Of a stretch of DNA of 64,000 nucleotides, positions 42,328-53,811 are shown in pieces; within the stretch, counting starts at the first letter, position 1, and each line of letters begins with the position of its first letter. A program made the translations under genes and the position numbers. Location of the stretch: the NCBI GenBank assembly GCA_031216915.1, contig CM062291.1, forward strand, positions 39,007,621 through 39,071,620, written 5' to 3'. Source of the DNA: Pictodentalium vernedei. Lineage: Eukaryota; Mollusca; Scaphopoda; Dentaliida; Dentaliidae. The notes under the pieces were generated by a model, which saw only the letters and a program-made list of their open reading frames with translations, had not been told where the DNA came from and ran no database searches.

Positions 42328-44764
42328 ATCTCTTGCATTAAACACCATAGATATAATTCATTCGCATCAAAGCCTCTAATACTTCCACATGGTTTCGCGT
42401 CTTCACCGTATTTCGTTTCTCTGATTTGGGTGACATCTTTCACATGGCACCGGTTGAAGATAATCGAAGGCCCATCAACGATATTGTTTTTCACTAAATG
42501 ATGCAGGTCTTTGTTTACTGGTTGCCTGACGAGAAGTAGGTATCATTATTGATTGTCTGGAACAGGTATGTCAACGTGAGGCACTGATACCATCTGTAAA
42601 CATGTCGATTTGGCGTTCTTGGTAGAAAACAAACTGCTTGTCAACGTCTTCAAGGAATGGATTTACATCTCTGTTATTATACCAGGTCAGAAAATCACGG
42701 AAAATTGTCATCTCCAGGTCGTTCCATGCCTGCTGGCAGTTCTGGTATTCTTTTTAGATATATTTTCTTTCTTGAGAGAACTGTAGAATGTTTCATGGTT
42801 TGGTTGGTGCTCTTGATCCAATTTTTCCAAGCTGTCAGTCCATTCGTGTGGTTAAAATCTTTTTGTCACTGAACATCCAAAGACCATCAAACATTGATCG
42901 TAGCTTAATCCTTGAGCGAGGAAGTTGCAGATGTCAGCGTTTCATCACTTTTCTGTCTGAGTTGAAGTAAGGTCCACGCATGGTAGGTCTGTATCAAGAA
43001 GTGGCAATGAGATGAAATATCTTTGAAGTTAGTCATCCTTTCTTCAACACGTTCTCGAGAGTTTCCGTTGGTAATAAAACACTTTGGTTCTTGGCATTCT
43101 GAAACATTACGACATACGCTCACACTCAATGGGTGGTGTTCTGCTTCCCACATCAGTTTATCACTCCCGTCAAATAAATTGGACTTGTCAAAGTAACTTT
43201 CAAAGTCAAAGGTTGAACGGTATGGATAGAACTTCTTCTCTTCATGCACTTCTATACCTTCATCTTCCAACTAATCAGATACGGACTGGGATGGATGGTA
43301 TACACCGCCAACATACTGGTAATTCTGTACATGTCTTCTCGTGACGATTAAGTCTGTAAACCTTTTTCTATAATTTACCGCATTTGCAACATTCAAATGA
43401 TTTACAGTATTGGTCATTTTCGATGATGTAGCTAAAGTGGTTCTTGTATACGTTCGCATACATTGTGTCGGTATATGGTCCATGAGATCTCTGGACTAGT
43501 TTGGCAGCAATTTGGTCACCACCATTCTTGACAAGCTCATATACTTGAATGTTCTCTTCAAAACATTCCTCCAAGTTGGGTAATTCGGCTAAGGTTACTC
43601 TTCGGATTTCATTCTCTGGCTTCTTTGTATATTTGTTGTACATGGAATCTGTTGTATAATTGAGGTTTCGTGCTGTCGAACCACTCCATAAAGCTAAGTA
43701 AGCATCGGAAGATGCACAGGTTGTCTTCGTAGGTAAAATGGCGGGCTTCACCTGTCACCAAAGCATTTACTGCTTTGTTCTGGGGAATATAATCTTCTAC
43801 CATTCCAATCGGGTTTTCTTTCAGCTTATTCACATAAAAGGTGACGTCAGTAACTCTCTCCACTAGCCATTTGGTGTTTGGCCATTTCAATTTGGCCCAT
43901 TCCAGGATATCTTTTTCCATGACATCATCTAGGAATTCTTCAAAGTCTTCTTGGCAGCATACGAGCTGTGAAACATCAAGTACCCGAGCGTTGTTTTGTG
44001 ATGGATGGTAATACTTCAGTTCATTAGTTTCATTGTGTGTCAGGATAAAACCAAAACTAAGATTAATTTTAAATCTTAAGTGTTGTGGCAAAAATACGTT
44101 AGTCATCAATTCATCATTTTCATGTTCATCTCATTGATCCGGTAGTTATATTGGTCCTGGACTCTTCTGTTCATCATTCTGGCGAGTTCTAGTAGAACTC
44201 TAGTTATCTTCGTATACACTCACCATTTCATCGGTCTCGTCTTAGGTCATCATATTCCGATCAAAATCGAGCGGGTCAACATCATAACGGGTGGTCGAAG
44301 TGGTCCGTGGTTGTTTGGTTGATCCTCTCTTCGGTTCATCAGTCTTCCCTTTAGCTGGTACAGGAATTGGTCGGTGGTCGACGCTCTGGTGCTGGTTAAA
44401 ATGGAGTTGTTGACTGCATTCCATGCATGTATAGATATCCAAACATTTCTTCTGGTGGTTAAGGAGGTACTCCTTTCTTGTAACGGTCTTGTTACAATTG
44501 TAAAGTCATAGGGCTTCTTCTCTCCATGGTTATTTCTGCGATGGCGATCCCGATTCGTTCTTGCAGTAAATGTCTTCCCACACTCTTCACATGCATAAAC
44601 GTCAGTCCTGGTAACGGACACGGAAGTAGTAGCAGACTCCATCTTCATAAAAAAAATTTCCGAAGGCAAAATTCCTGTAGAAAACTCTCTAGCGAAGTGT
44701 TCAGCTCCAAGATTTGAAAGAGAGTGACGTGACGTTACTCTTCTCCGGAATTTATCCATACGTG

Positions 44765-44975
44765 ATGGACGTTTTTGAAAACGTCACGATGTCGCAACTT
44801 TTTTTGTTGGTCAACTTTTTAATTCGTGGCTGTAGTCTGTATTTGAGTCCTATAGGAATATAGGTTAAAATTGGGAAAATTAGTATATACGTCTATGGGA
44901 AAGAAACACAATGGGAATACACTAATCCGATTGGTTGATAATTCTGGTATTTCATTGGTCAATTGAGAAACGTCT
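44765..44975 (-). promoter_or_regulatory. Upstream block shared by two Polinton genes, copy 2
   Basis: It lies directly upstream of the polymerase start and matches 39,750-39,990. Shared landmarks are ACGTTTTCAAAAACGTCCAT, CTATAGGACTC, TAACCTATATTCCTATAGG and CCAAT boxes. It could be a duplicated promoter/enhancer, or a duplicated gene end. Confidence 0.6.
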
Positions 44976-45249
44976 TGATCCTCATTAAATATATTATTTA
45001 AAACCATGTACTGCGGGGTGCCATTTGAAGAAATTACTAAATATAGGCCCTAACATTTAGTTAGGGTGTCAGTTAAGGATGTTACTAAAAATAGAGAGTA
45101 GGAATTTATTAAAAGAAATAGAGTTCCAGGTAGAAGCAGAGGATTCTCGGTAATGACAATACAAATGAACGTGTCTTTTATTGGAGAAAAAACCATGGTA
45201 TGGCGGCCCTAAAAAGGAATCTGGGAGGAATCCGAACCAAAAAAAACTA

Positions 45250-45749
45250 CTCTAGTTCAATAAAACTTACCCACGGGGCCCTCTCGGTACTATAGAACTG
45301 CGTGCTACTATTATAATCCATAGTATGACGGTACTAACAAGGCCTCTTGTAGAATCCGTATAAAAAAGTCGTTTTTGATGGTTTGGAGGTATTGTCGGGT
45401 TGTTTTTTGGCAATTAGATTTACTTTCGTGCCAGGGAGCATACCCTCCGAAATACCCATTTCCATTAAGAAGCCTTTGGGTAACATACCAACCACGTGCT
45501 ACTATAGAAATCAAGATGGCGACCTCCAGTATTCAAAATGGACGACTGAAACACCTATCACTCTAACATCACGCGCTGGCAAGCGCACTAACACCACGTA
45601 TCACTATGGTAATTACGCCACAACATGGCCGCTCACGCGGGCTACCATAGCAACCAACATGGCGCCACTAAGTCGCGTGACGAAGACGCCACATGAGATC
45701 CTGCATGAGATCCTGCAATCTTGTGGTTAAAAGCCCGAGACATACTACT
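45250..45749 (-). repeat. Right terminal repeat of the Polinton
   Basis: It ends ...GAGACATACTACT and contains paired GGATCTCAT repeats, GGCGCCATG and CGCCATCTTGATTTC. Read inward it aligns with 23,830-24,325, and a partial second copy of its inner ~100 bp follows towards 45,180. Confidence 0.85.
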
Positions 45750-45755
45750 TATACT

Positions 45756-46620
45756 GTATTTGTTCACAGTGAAGACAATGTAAACAGAAATGGTGGTAGC
45801 TGTCAAACATTAAATATTAACTTTTATTCCAATCAGATGCCAGTTCCTCAGACCAAGTTGAGAGAAACCCTTTACAAGAAAATAAAGCGTAAATTATTCA
45901 GTTCATTACTTTTAACGCCCTCAAGACTTGAAGGTGGGTTCCAAAGAGTTTCATGCACTCTAAGAATAATCATAACCCTTTCCATACACACATTACTGCA
46001 CTGAACATCATTTAAATAAGTGCCAGAGCAAAAAAAAATCCATTTTTGATTCCTTGATCGAACCCTTTGAATGCTGAGTACATATATGTTTTTTCTAGTT
46101 TCTTGGAAACATTTATCTGATTCCTGTATCAATATCTTTAAATACTTTTAACGAAAACCTATTTATGATTTCTTTAAAAATATTTCACGCCCAAAAATAA
46201 GCCTCCATAAATTCTCTTTCTGTTTTGTTTATTTCTGATGCATTAACCCCTTTTCACACAGACCTGAAATTACAGGATGCAGTAAATTCTGTTTCTCTAG
46301 TTTGAACATTATTTTTAACTGCTCGGATTTCTACATAATACCGAGCGGAGGTTTGCTGTATTGGTATGGATACGTCATGGAGTCTCTGCTGGGATAAAAA
46401 AAAATCTGAGTAAGAAAGAGCGGGTCTATCTTGATGGCCCGCTAGATCTGAATTGAAGCCCTCTAATTTGCTACTTTCAACAGCCTTTAATCCAGATAGT
46501 TCCATTCGATTGATGTGAGCATAAAGAACGAATGTTTGTATTGGTCTGCTTTACAAGCTGGTACAGTTACGGATATACTATTGTTTCTTAATGAATATAT
46601 TGTTAACGAAACAAATGTCA
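45756..46620. other. Gene-free flank
   Basis: No gene, inverted ends or tandem array were recognised. Short frames here have no recognisable motif. Confidence 0.4.
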
Positions 46621-46621
46621 A

Positions 46622-46660
46622 TTTTTTTTTTGGGGGGGGGGGTGGGGGGGGGGGGGGTTG
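46622..46660. repeat. Poly-G tract
   Basis: A T run followed by G runs totalling about 28 G, broken by single T residues. Confidence 0.85.
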
Positions 46661-46664
46661 CCAG

Positions 46665-47960
46665 GATCTGTCGCTTTTGTGTCTGGAACTTGATGAATTT
46701 ATCTGGGGACATTGCTGGTATTTGACCCTCAGTCACTTTATAGAAGAAAGTAAGGCACTGTTTCTTCCTTCTGGGTTGTAGTGAAGGTAGTTTTAGTTCC
46801 TCCATCTGTTTTGCCATACACTCATCTTCTCTTGCTTTTTTCGTGTTTCGTGATGAATATTGCATCCCTCTCTGTGTATGCCTTCTTGAATTGTGATCTC
46901 TGGTTTTGTGTATGGGATCCAGATGATAGCTCCATATCCCATTATCGAACTTACGAGTGCAATGTAAGCAGTTCTTCGGCATTCCCTTAGACAGTGTTGG
47001 AAGTTTCTGCGGAGGAATCCGAGAATGGTGTTTGCCCTTTTACTTACATTGCTGATGTGTTCTTTCCATTTAGGGTCTTCCTGTATTTGTAGGTCGCGGT
47101 AAGGGTTAGATGGAACATTAATATATGGCCATTTAAAGTGTAGAACTGATGAATTTTTCCTCTGATGCTCAGTATATATCATTTTTAGCATTAAAGCGCA
47201 TTCCCCAGGCTGATGGCCATTTCTGGGTCGTTTTGTAGGGTGGTGTGATCCCTCTTTCTGATCACTTACCGGTACAACAGGCAGTCGTCTGCAAATAGGC
47301 GCAATGATGATTTTACCAAGCCTGGGAGATCGTTGATCTGGCATAGCAAAAGTATCCGACCAGAGACAGTTCCGTGGGGTACACCTGAGTCAAATGGTTG
47401 CTTCGTTCGAGAATTCCCCTTTTTCCTTTCTATGGGGAACGTCGTGAGCCACATGTGTGGCAGGCCACTGATTCCGCATTGCAAACTTTTATGGAGAAGT
47501 GTGTCGCGTGAGACTGTGTCGAATGCTTTGGAGAAATCCAGTATAGCAATGTCGACTTGTTTGCCTTGGTCGAATGCCGATTGTAATACGTCGTGGGCAG
47601 TGACTGCAAGCTGTGTTTTCGCATGATTTAATGATGTTAGTACTTTGTGCTTTGTTGTTTCAGCATATGTCTACAGCTTATGTGTCCGACAGCTTACGTG
47701 GCATTTGGATTAGGGATACTGGCCTATAAATGTCAGCTGCGTGTTTATCTACCTAATATGCAGGGTATATTTGCGTTGAGCCAGTCGTTTGGTTTTGTAC
47801 CCTGGTCTTTCGAGTTATGAAATACGATTGACATTGATGGAGCTAATTTGATGGTTGGTATCGTTTGGTGAACATGTATTGTTGGCTTGGACAGATTGCT
47901 TGACTTTTCCCTCTTGAAGACTGATGGGAACTGTGATTTTCTTTTTCTGTGATGTATACC
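46665..47960 (-). mobile_element. LINE reverse-transcriptase fragment
   Basis: Minus-strand frames carry ISPKHSTQSHATHFS near 47,520, SGVPHGTVSGRILLLCQIND near 47,370, LRLFADDCLLYR near 47,280 (catalytic F-ADD), KWKEHISNVSKRANTILGFL and SSIMGYGAIIW near 46,930. This is a non-LTR reverse transcriptase thumb and palm, of a jockey/CR1-like type. Several frame changes and stops make it dead. Its 3' end abuts the poly-G tract. Confidence 0.8.
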
Positions 47961-48478
47961 ACTTGAATGTCCTTAATTTGTCAAATAAGATATTAAAACT
48001 TTGAATAATTTTATTTAATATGACATTCCACTCTCAAAATTACATATGTCTGTATTATGCGTAATAAGGTTTATACCTTATTTTTTACTTCTTAGTATTG
48101 TCCGATGGTGCTCGTTAATGCGCTGTATTGCTGGGTATTTTGTAGGACCACATGTCAGGCCACCCCATGTGTTGATCACACGGTAAAAACACAGAACGAC
48201 ACGCGTGTGTGAATGAGTTAATCGATATGGCACACTAATTTGGATAAGTTTTTTGTACTTTCCATCTCACATTCTGGAAGAACCCCTTCCCCCATTTTCT
48301 ATTATTTACCCATTTCCACTGCTTGGCCATTTTTGTTGCAATGCCGTCCTGGCCACTGGTGCTATTGCTATCCACCTTAATACTCTGCGAGGTATAGCCT
48401 TTGTGAGTTTTATTTATCCATTGTCAGAATACTCCCCCCCCCCCCCCCCCCAAACACACACACATTTTCCTGATTGTC
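47961..48478. other. Gene-free stretch
   Basis: It holds only a C run of about 16 at 48,436-48,451 followed by an ACAC tract. Confidence 0.5.
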
Positions 48479-48479
48479 T

Positions 48480-48697
48480 TAACCCTTTACCCAAACGTGG
48501 CGTTCAAAACCGGCCAGCGCTATTCACAAAAGTCGCCAATTCATTTTCATTGTTTTTTTCAGTTTTTGTTTCAAAAACACAGGTTATGACCCCTCGTTGG
48601 AACGAGCTCACCGAGCTCGTTCTAATGAGGGGTCATAACCTATGTTTTTGAGAAGAAAAATGGAAAAAATAGTTATTCAAGAATTTTTTTCCAAGTT
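48480..48697. mobile_element. CCCTTTACC giant-hairpin MITE, truncated by a SINE
   Basis: It begins TTAACCCTTTACCCAAACG and has the GTTGGAACGAGCTC centre with GGGGTCATAACCTATG arms. The right end is lost at the SINE junction. Confidence 0.75.
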
Positions 48698-48885
48698 ATT
48701 ATTTATTATATTTATTGGTGTTTAAGGTCACATATTTTTGCACAATGGCTAATCATGACCACGACAGTTTTACGGGTGGAGGAAGGCGAAGTATCCGGAG
48801 AGAACCGCCGAGCAACTGTCAGCTCCCCAACATACTAACTCCACACAAGCAGGGTTAGCATTGGTTGAAGACAGATGCACCATGC
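48698..48885 (-). mobile_element. SINE, head-less fragment
   Basis: The tail and central region (GGTGTTTAAGGTCACATA to GGTTGAAGACAGATGCACC) are present. The tRNA-like head is missing. Confidence 0.8.
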
Positions 48886-48914
48886 TAATGTTTCAATCGA
48901 TCATGTCCTTTTGG

Positions 48915-49130
48915 GTTATCTCCCCTTAACCGTTACACAAGTCAGTGTAACGGTTAACCGTTACACAAGTCGGCTTAACCGTTACACAAGTCAGTTTCTC
49001 GCGGAAACTGGATACAAGAATGTCGTCGAAACATATCTAGGCTTGGTCGTTTATCAGACGGAGCAGCCCCATCCAATGAAAAAGAAATGGTTGGGGGGGG
49101 GGGGGGGGCTCCTCCCCCCCCCCGGCTCCG
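48915..49130. repeat. AACCGTTACACAAGTC triplet repeat and a G/C snap-back tract
   Basis: AACCGTTACACAAGTC occurs three times between 48,927 and 48,990. At 49,093-49,125 a run of ~15 G is followed 5 bp later by a run of ~10 C, a potential GC hairpin. Confidence 0.7.
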
Positions 49131-49905
49131 GCGTCCCTGATTGAATTGATGTTCTTGAGGTTCGCCATAGGTTTTGCTATTCTTTAGCCCTAATACCTTT
49201 ACTGTTATCAGATAATGATAACTATCCAATTCAGAAATTCCTGCGTTGTCTATTTCTATATCTATGATTTCCCTCCACAGCTCTTGGCCAATGAGTACAT
49301 AGGCAACTAGAACTATCACTGAAGGTGATTAATACAACCACTTCCGGCTTTCTAGAATGCACCTCTGAATGTTGAGCTTCAAAAATCAATAATAAATCTA
49401 AGTTCATGGGAGATAACTTGGTTGAAATTGTTGTAGTTCAAACATTTTAGAATATGCGCATGTCCACTTGTTAGTCATAATGTTTGAGACGTTTGATTAA
49501 AAATGGTTAAAAATGTAGGAGTAGGCCTAGTTGCTTGCACAAAAATCTCATATACAAATATATATTAAATCTTCTAAGTTGAAGGGGAGATAACCTGGTA
49601 AAATATCATCACAGATGGAAAATTTGGAAATATGTACATGTTCACTATTAGTCACCATGCTTAAGAAGTTTCATCGAAATCGGTTCAGTAATGTACTGAT
49701 ATTGATTTGTTTTTATTCACCAGTGTACAAGAAAATCAATACAGTGTTTACAAATGTACATATACATTTATACAATATTTACATTCAAAAGACAATACAG
49801 TACGTGGAGAGTGGATTGTAACTAAATCACCCGCGGAGTGGAGTTATCACCCAAACTATCACTTTCAAATTCTGTAAAAATGGACAAAAAACACAAGCGA
49901 TGTTT
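49131..49905. other. Gene-free stretch
   Basis: No gene is recognised. Two diverged blocks near 49,400 and 49,590 (GGGAGATAACTTGG / GGGGAGATAACCTGG with a following CATGTCCACT / CATGTTCACT) suggest an old ~190-bp tandem duplication. Confidence 0.45.
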
Positions 49906-49952
49906 CAGCCAATGGACCTCTGGGTTGTTTAACCCGGAGGTCCATTGGCTGG
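49906..49952. repeat. Hairpin, 47 bp
   Basis: CAGCCAATGGACCTC-GGGTT and its complement around a short TTT centre. It is near-perfect. Confidence 0.8.
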
Positions 49953-49980
49953 AACTTCGTTTGTGATGGTTATACTTTGC

Positions 49981-50355
49981 AATTTATTTATTTATTTATC
50001 TATTTATTTATTTATTTATTGGTGTTTAAGGTCACATATTTCTGCACAATGGCTAATCATGACCGCGACAGTTTTACGGGTGGAGGAAGCCGGAGTATCC
50101 GGACAGAACCACCGAGCAACGGCGAGCAACTGTCAGCTCCCCAACATACGAACTACACACAAGCAGGGTTAGCATTGGTTGAAGACAGGTCACCATCGAC
50201 ATGCGGTACGCCTTAGTACACAGCGTCACCGTGCCCCCACGTAGGCAATGGGGGTGAAGTGTCTTGCCCAAGGACACAACGCGGTTGCCGCAGGTGGGAT
50301 TCGGACCTCTCGGTTTGCAGCCTGCACCTCTACCTACTGAGCCACCGCGCCCCCT
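49981..50355 (-). mobile_element. tRNA-derived SINE, near full length
   Basis: It has a (TTTA)n tail, GGTGTTTAAGGTCACATATT, a central region, the AAGTGTCTTGCCCAAGGACA block and a tRNA-like head (minus strand GCGGTGGCTCAGTAGGTAGA). The CTTGGGCAAGACACTT core recalls the MetaSINE central domain (from memory). Confidence 0.9.
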
Positions 50356-50604
50356 AAATTTGCAAGCTTTTCAGCCGATCACCCACCGACTTCACCATGT
50401 GCCCTGAACATTTTTTTCCAACTCCTCCCACCCTCCCCTTTATAGGCACCAGCCCATAAATTTTAACTTGTACAGCACTGGAATCCCACATCTGGATTTT
50501 GTTCTGAAGTGCATGCACTGCAACTTAAAGGCTTCATATTCTGTGGATGTGCTTCATATTATCTTTGAAGTTAAATTATTTAATTCGTATGAATTTGCCT
50601 TGTT

Positions 50605-50962
50605 ATTATTTATCTATTTATTGGTGTTTAATGTCACATTCTTATGCACAATGGCTAATCGTGACTGTGACAGTTTTACGGATGGAGGAAGCGGGAGTAC
50701 CCGGGGAGAACCACCGAGCATCGACGAGCAACAGCCAGCTCTTCAACATTCCAACTCTGTTCAAACTCCGCTCAAGCAGGGTTACAGCGATAGAAGACAT
50801 GTGCCCCATCGACGTGCAGTACACCTTAGTACACGGCGTCATCGTGCCCCCATGTAGGCAATCGAGATAAAGTACCTTGCCCAAGGACACAACGCAGGTC
50901 GTCCCGGACGGGGATCGAACTAGCATAAAAGTACAACAGTCTTCCACTTAGCCACCTTGCCT
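50605..50962 (-). mobile_element. tRNA-derived SINE, variant
   Basis: It has the same layout as 49,981 but a divergent head (AAGTGGAAGACTGTTG on the minus strand) shared with the copy at 17,759. Confidence 0.8.
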
Positions 50963-51075
50963 TGTTACAATTTATGAGAGAGTGCCTACAGGCACTCTCC
51001 CATAAATTGTAACAAGACAAAGACATGTGAACAAATTTTTGTATCCAAAAATAATTTGGCACTCGACCAGTCAGT
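50963..51075 (+). repeat. Hairpin of the CACTCAACCAG family, copy 3
   Basis: TTACAATTTATG-GAGAGTGCC and its complement, then CAAAAATAATTTGGCACTCG. The left end is probably lost to the SINE. Confidence 0.65.
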
Positions 51076-51405
51076 ACATTTTTGTTATGGAATTGACCGA
51101 GTCACTTAGCTTTCTGTCAACTTTGCATCCAAATTCGCCTGCAGACTTGACCTCTTCAAAATAAGCCCACCCGTATACTTTTGACTGCTTATTTTCGGGT
51201 CAGCACGGCAGTGAAAAAAAGAGAAATGAAACTGAAGTTACTAGAATGGATGTGTGAATTTATTGTTAGATATTACCATGTGTAATATTTTGAGTATCAA
51301 TTAATTTTCTTGCCATGTTGGGTTCTTTGAAAACAAACTGTTAATTGAAAATATGTTTTAATTTTTGAAAACCACTTTAAAAGAATTTTCATAATAGTTC
51401 CTTGA

Positions 51406-51796
51406 ATTTATTTATTTATTAAGGTTAAAGAACACATTAACAGCCAATGGTCATATTGTGTCTGTGACAGTTTTACGAGTGGGGAAAGCCGGAGTACCCG
51501 GAGAGAACCACCGAGCAACAACGAGCATCTGCCAGCACCCCAACTACGCACTGTAGCACAGACAGGGTTAGACTGGTTGAAGACATGCGCACCATTGATG
51601 TGCAGTACGCTTTAGTACACGGCGTCATCATGTCCCATGTTGACAATCGGGGTTAAGTGCCTTGCCCAAGGACTCAACGCAGGAGTCCGAATCGATCGCT
51701 CAGACGGTCACCCATCCAAGGACTAACCAGGCTCAACGTTGCATAACTTCGGGGATCTGACAAGAACCGGTTACCGCGACGCCACCGCGCCCCCGC
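51406..51796 (-). mobile_element. Diverged SINE with extended head
   Basis: The tail and GACAGTTTTACGAGTG region are SINE-like, and AAGTGCCTTGCCCAAGGA is present. The head is longer and 5S- or tRNA-like unrelated (CCATCCAAGGACTAACCAGG, ACTTCGGGGATCTGACAAGA). CCATCCAAGTACTAACCAGGC recalls 5S rRNA promoter sequence, so this may be a 5S-derived SINE sharing the same body. Confidence 0.65.
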
Positions 51797-51957
51797 TCCT
51801 TGAATCATGCTCCCAATGTAACAACATGCAACCAAGTAACCCTGTGTTTTTTTACGGCCTTAGTCAGTGTTTTTTTGTAAATGGCTAAGGGTTTGTCTTC
51901 CCAATTTTGTAGGGATTTGTTTATCACCGAGAACAAATGAAAAACAAGTCCCCCCGC

Positions 51958-52650
51958 AACATTTATTTATTGCTGCTTTTTGTGGTCACATATTTCTACA
52001 CGATGACCGCAACATTGGGGATAAAGTCAAGTTTAGTAAATCGTTTATACACGTTGCCCATTTCAGAGGACTTCCACCACACACATTGGTGACTGGGTCC
52101 TATTTTACCAGTAAAATAGAGTCTGTTTACCACAATAAACGAGCACTGCTTTAGTACTGAAATGGTTAACCGGATAATCGGGTTGAAACCATTTAGCTAC
52201 CTAACCGATTAGAAAAACCGTCAATCGGTTATCCGAAATATCGATAGTGATCGTCATTCCACGTTTATAACGTTATAAATCTGCCGCTTCTCCTTTGTGA
52301 TTGATTACACATCGAAGCCGTGTTGTATATCTTGAGAAATAATCGACTTTGTCGTTCAAGACTTCGTTAATGATCGGCAGTTTCCGTGAGTAATGAGTAA
52401 TCACAGAAAATATTCCTTAGTATGCATACAAACGAACGTTGTCGAGTACTCGACAACGTTCGTTTGCATACACACTACGAAATAGTTTGCGAATACTGCT
52501 TTCCAATTCTTATAGTTTTGATCCCATTTTCGGTGAAATAATGGCCACGGATAACCGGATATTATCCGGTTATAGCTCTCGGTTACGAAAATGAGCCAAC
52601 CGTTTCAGCCCTACACTGCTTTACTTCCCGGGGTTCCCACTTCAGCAAGT
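51958..52650. repeat. SINE-like dispersed repeat, copy 2, split by an hAT-like MITE
   Basis: It has the same blocks as 62-340 and 55,703-55,935: GTGGTCACATATTTCTACAC, AATCGTTTATAC, GTGACTGGGTCCTATTTTACC and GAGCACTG, then CTTCCCGGGGTTCCCAC after the MITE. Confidence 0.7.
52152..52613. mobile_element. hAT-like MITE, CTGAAACGG type
   Basis: The ends TAGTACTGAAATGGTTAACC and CCAACCGTTTCAGCCCTA carry a perfect 8-bp duplication CACTGCTT (52,144-52,151 and 52,614-52,621). A 48-bp hairpin (CAAACGAACGTTGTCGAGTA and complement) lies inside at about 52,425-52,472. Confidence 0.85.
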
Positions 52651-52653
52651 ATA

Positions 52654-52775
52654 GACTTGCCTTGTCACAATTCATGGTAAAGTACCCGTAGGTACTCTCC
52701 ACTAACCTGGAACAAGGCAAAGACTTATGAACAAATTGTGTTGACCAAAAAGGATTTAGCACTCCACCAGTTAAC
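52654..52775 (+). repeat. Hairpin of the CACTCAACCAG family, copy 4
   Basis: CTTGTCACAATTCATGGTAA and its partial complement, then GATTTAGCACTCCACCAGTT. It is more diverged than the others. Confidence 0.55.
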
Positions 52776-53670
52776 AATGAAAATCCGTACATTCTTAATA
52801 ATTTCATTTCAAAGATACGAACCAAATCTGTGAAATATAAATTGTGACACCCTGCCTGTTTTCTTGGCTGATGAAACATAAGTCATCTCTTGATGTGGGG
52901 ATCTTGCCATTTGGTTGAGATTGTACGGCCACCCTGGGACTTATTGTAGATAATTATAATGTGTCAACTGGTAGTGTTGGAAGCCAATATTTGGGCCTTA
53001 TTCTGAGGTGTAGGTACTAAAATTAAAAGATATGAATTCTGCTATAAAATATTACCTCAAATTTAATTGGAGGTTTTGAGAAGCGGAGAATACCACGCTC
53101 ACAGATGACAGGCGAGGTTGATGGACGTAGTGGCGGCGACAGGATTTCAATTTAAGGGGGCCTAATTAAGAATTAAGATATGGGGGAGGGGGGGGGGGGG
53201 TCCAAGGTTGAGAAGCCAAAGGCATCTCACGAACGCCACAGGCCTGAGCTACAGGATCTGGGCGGAGGTAGTTAAGCGATCTGAACGTAGTGGCTACCCC
53301 ACTGTAAAGGGGTAGCCACTACGTCCAGATCGTTGAACTAGGGAGGGGTGCCCCCTCCAGTTTGTGGAGGGGGGTGGGGTGGTGAATCTCCCCAGAAAAA
53401 ATGTTCATATTTGGACGTCCTGGGAGCGATATTTGAGCGTTTCTACAACACCCGACATGATGTGTATTGTTGTGTACCGTTTGTGGGTGTGATATTGGGT
53501 GGAAAACCACGGTCAGATAGTAACTTGAAGTTTGATTTTGGGGGCCCCAACAGAAAAGTGAAGGGGGAGGGGGCGGCGCCGCCACTGGATTGACCGGGAG
53601 GGTGAACACTATAATCAGAACAACCACATTAGTGCTTCTTATTATCTTTGAAGTGAAATTATTTAGTCTC
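52776..53670. other. Gene-free stretch with a G tract and a hairpin
   Basis: About 17 G lie at 53,172-53,200. An interrupted palindrome lies at about 53,255-53,338, with GTAGTGGCTACCCC and complement at its core. No gene was found. Confidence 0.55.
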
Positions 53671-53674
53671 TATG

Positions 53675-53795
53675 GATTTGCCATGTTACAATTTATGGGA
53701 GAGTGCCTATAGCCACTCTCATATGGAGTGATTCCTGACAAAGACATGTGAACAGACACCGACCACCCAAAATAATTTATACGCTACAAGTTAAA
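53675..53795 (+). repeat. Hairpin of the CACTCAACCAG family, copy 5
   Basis: GTTACAATTTATGGGAGAGT and AAAGACATGTGAACA match copies 3 and 4. The hairpin is incomplete. Confidence 0.5.
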
Positions 53796-53811
53796 GATAA
53801 AATGAGTGAGG

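Larger units (their letters stand above)
40991..44759 (-). pseudogene. Polinton part: protein-primed family B DNA polymerase with N-terminal zinc finger
   Basis: Reading right to left, a C2H2 finger (CEECGKTFTARTNRDRHRRNNH) lies near 44,580. Then come an N-terminal domain (LRFKINLSFGFIL, ILEWAKLKWPNTKWLVERVT and TFYVNKLKENPIG), NHFSYIIENDQYCKSFEC, a GGVYHPS segment, the exonuclease motif STFDFESYF near 43,220, the palm segment GNSGYGKTATN near 41,850, a TDS motif near 41,545 and a C-terminal segment KEKYLQVLKTQQ and INRGFVMND near 41,100. This order is that of Polinton PolB, which copies the element from a protein primer. Foldback MITE pieces are inserted at 41,345 and 42,261. It is broken in many places. 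Confidence 0.85.
23830..45749 (-). mobile_element. Polinton (Maverick), broken, ~22 kb with nested insertions
   Basis: The left end begins AGTAGCTTGTTCAGGG and the right end, on the minus strand, AGTAGTATGTCTCGGGC. Both arms carry the paired GGATCTCAT repeats, a GGCGCCATG block and CTGGAGG-CGCCATCTTG. All recognised genes read right to left: polymerase B, further conserved Polinton proteins, ATPase, zinc-finger/GSNVTDLLN protein, capsid-type protein, protease, a gene 4-like segment and a BIR-like segment. No integrase was recognised. About 6-7 kb is later insertion, leaving roughly 15 kb, within the usual Polinton range. It is broken in nearly every gene, with well over ten breaks. The arms are clearly diverged and no matching 6-bp flanks are seen, so it is old. 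Confidence 0.85.

Noticed and set aside
23830-45749. Two separate elements, one at each arm, instead of one Polinton
   Set aside because: The flanks do not match, which left this open. The arms are inverted, both carry the same inner GTAGTACATAG-type block, and the genes between all read one way with the polymerase near one end, so one old element is simpler.
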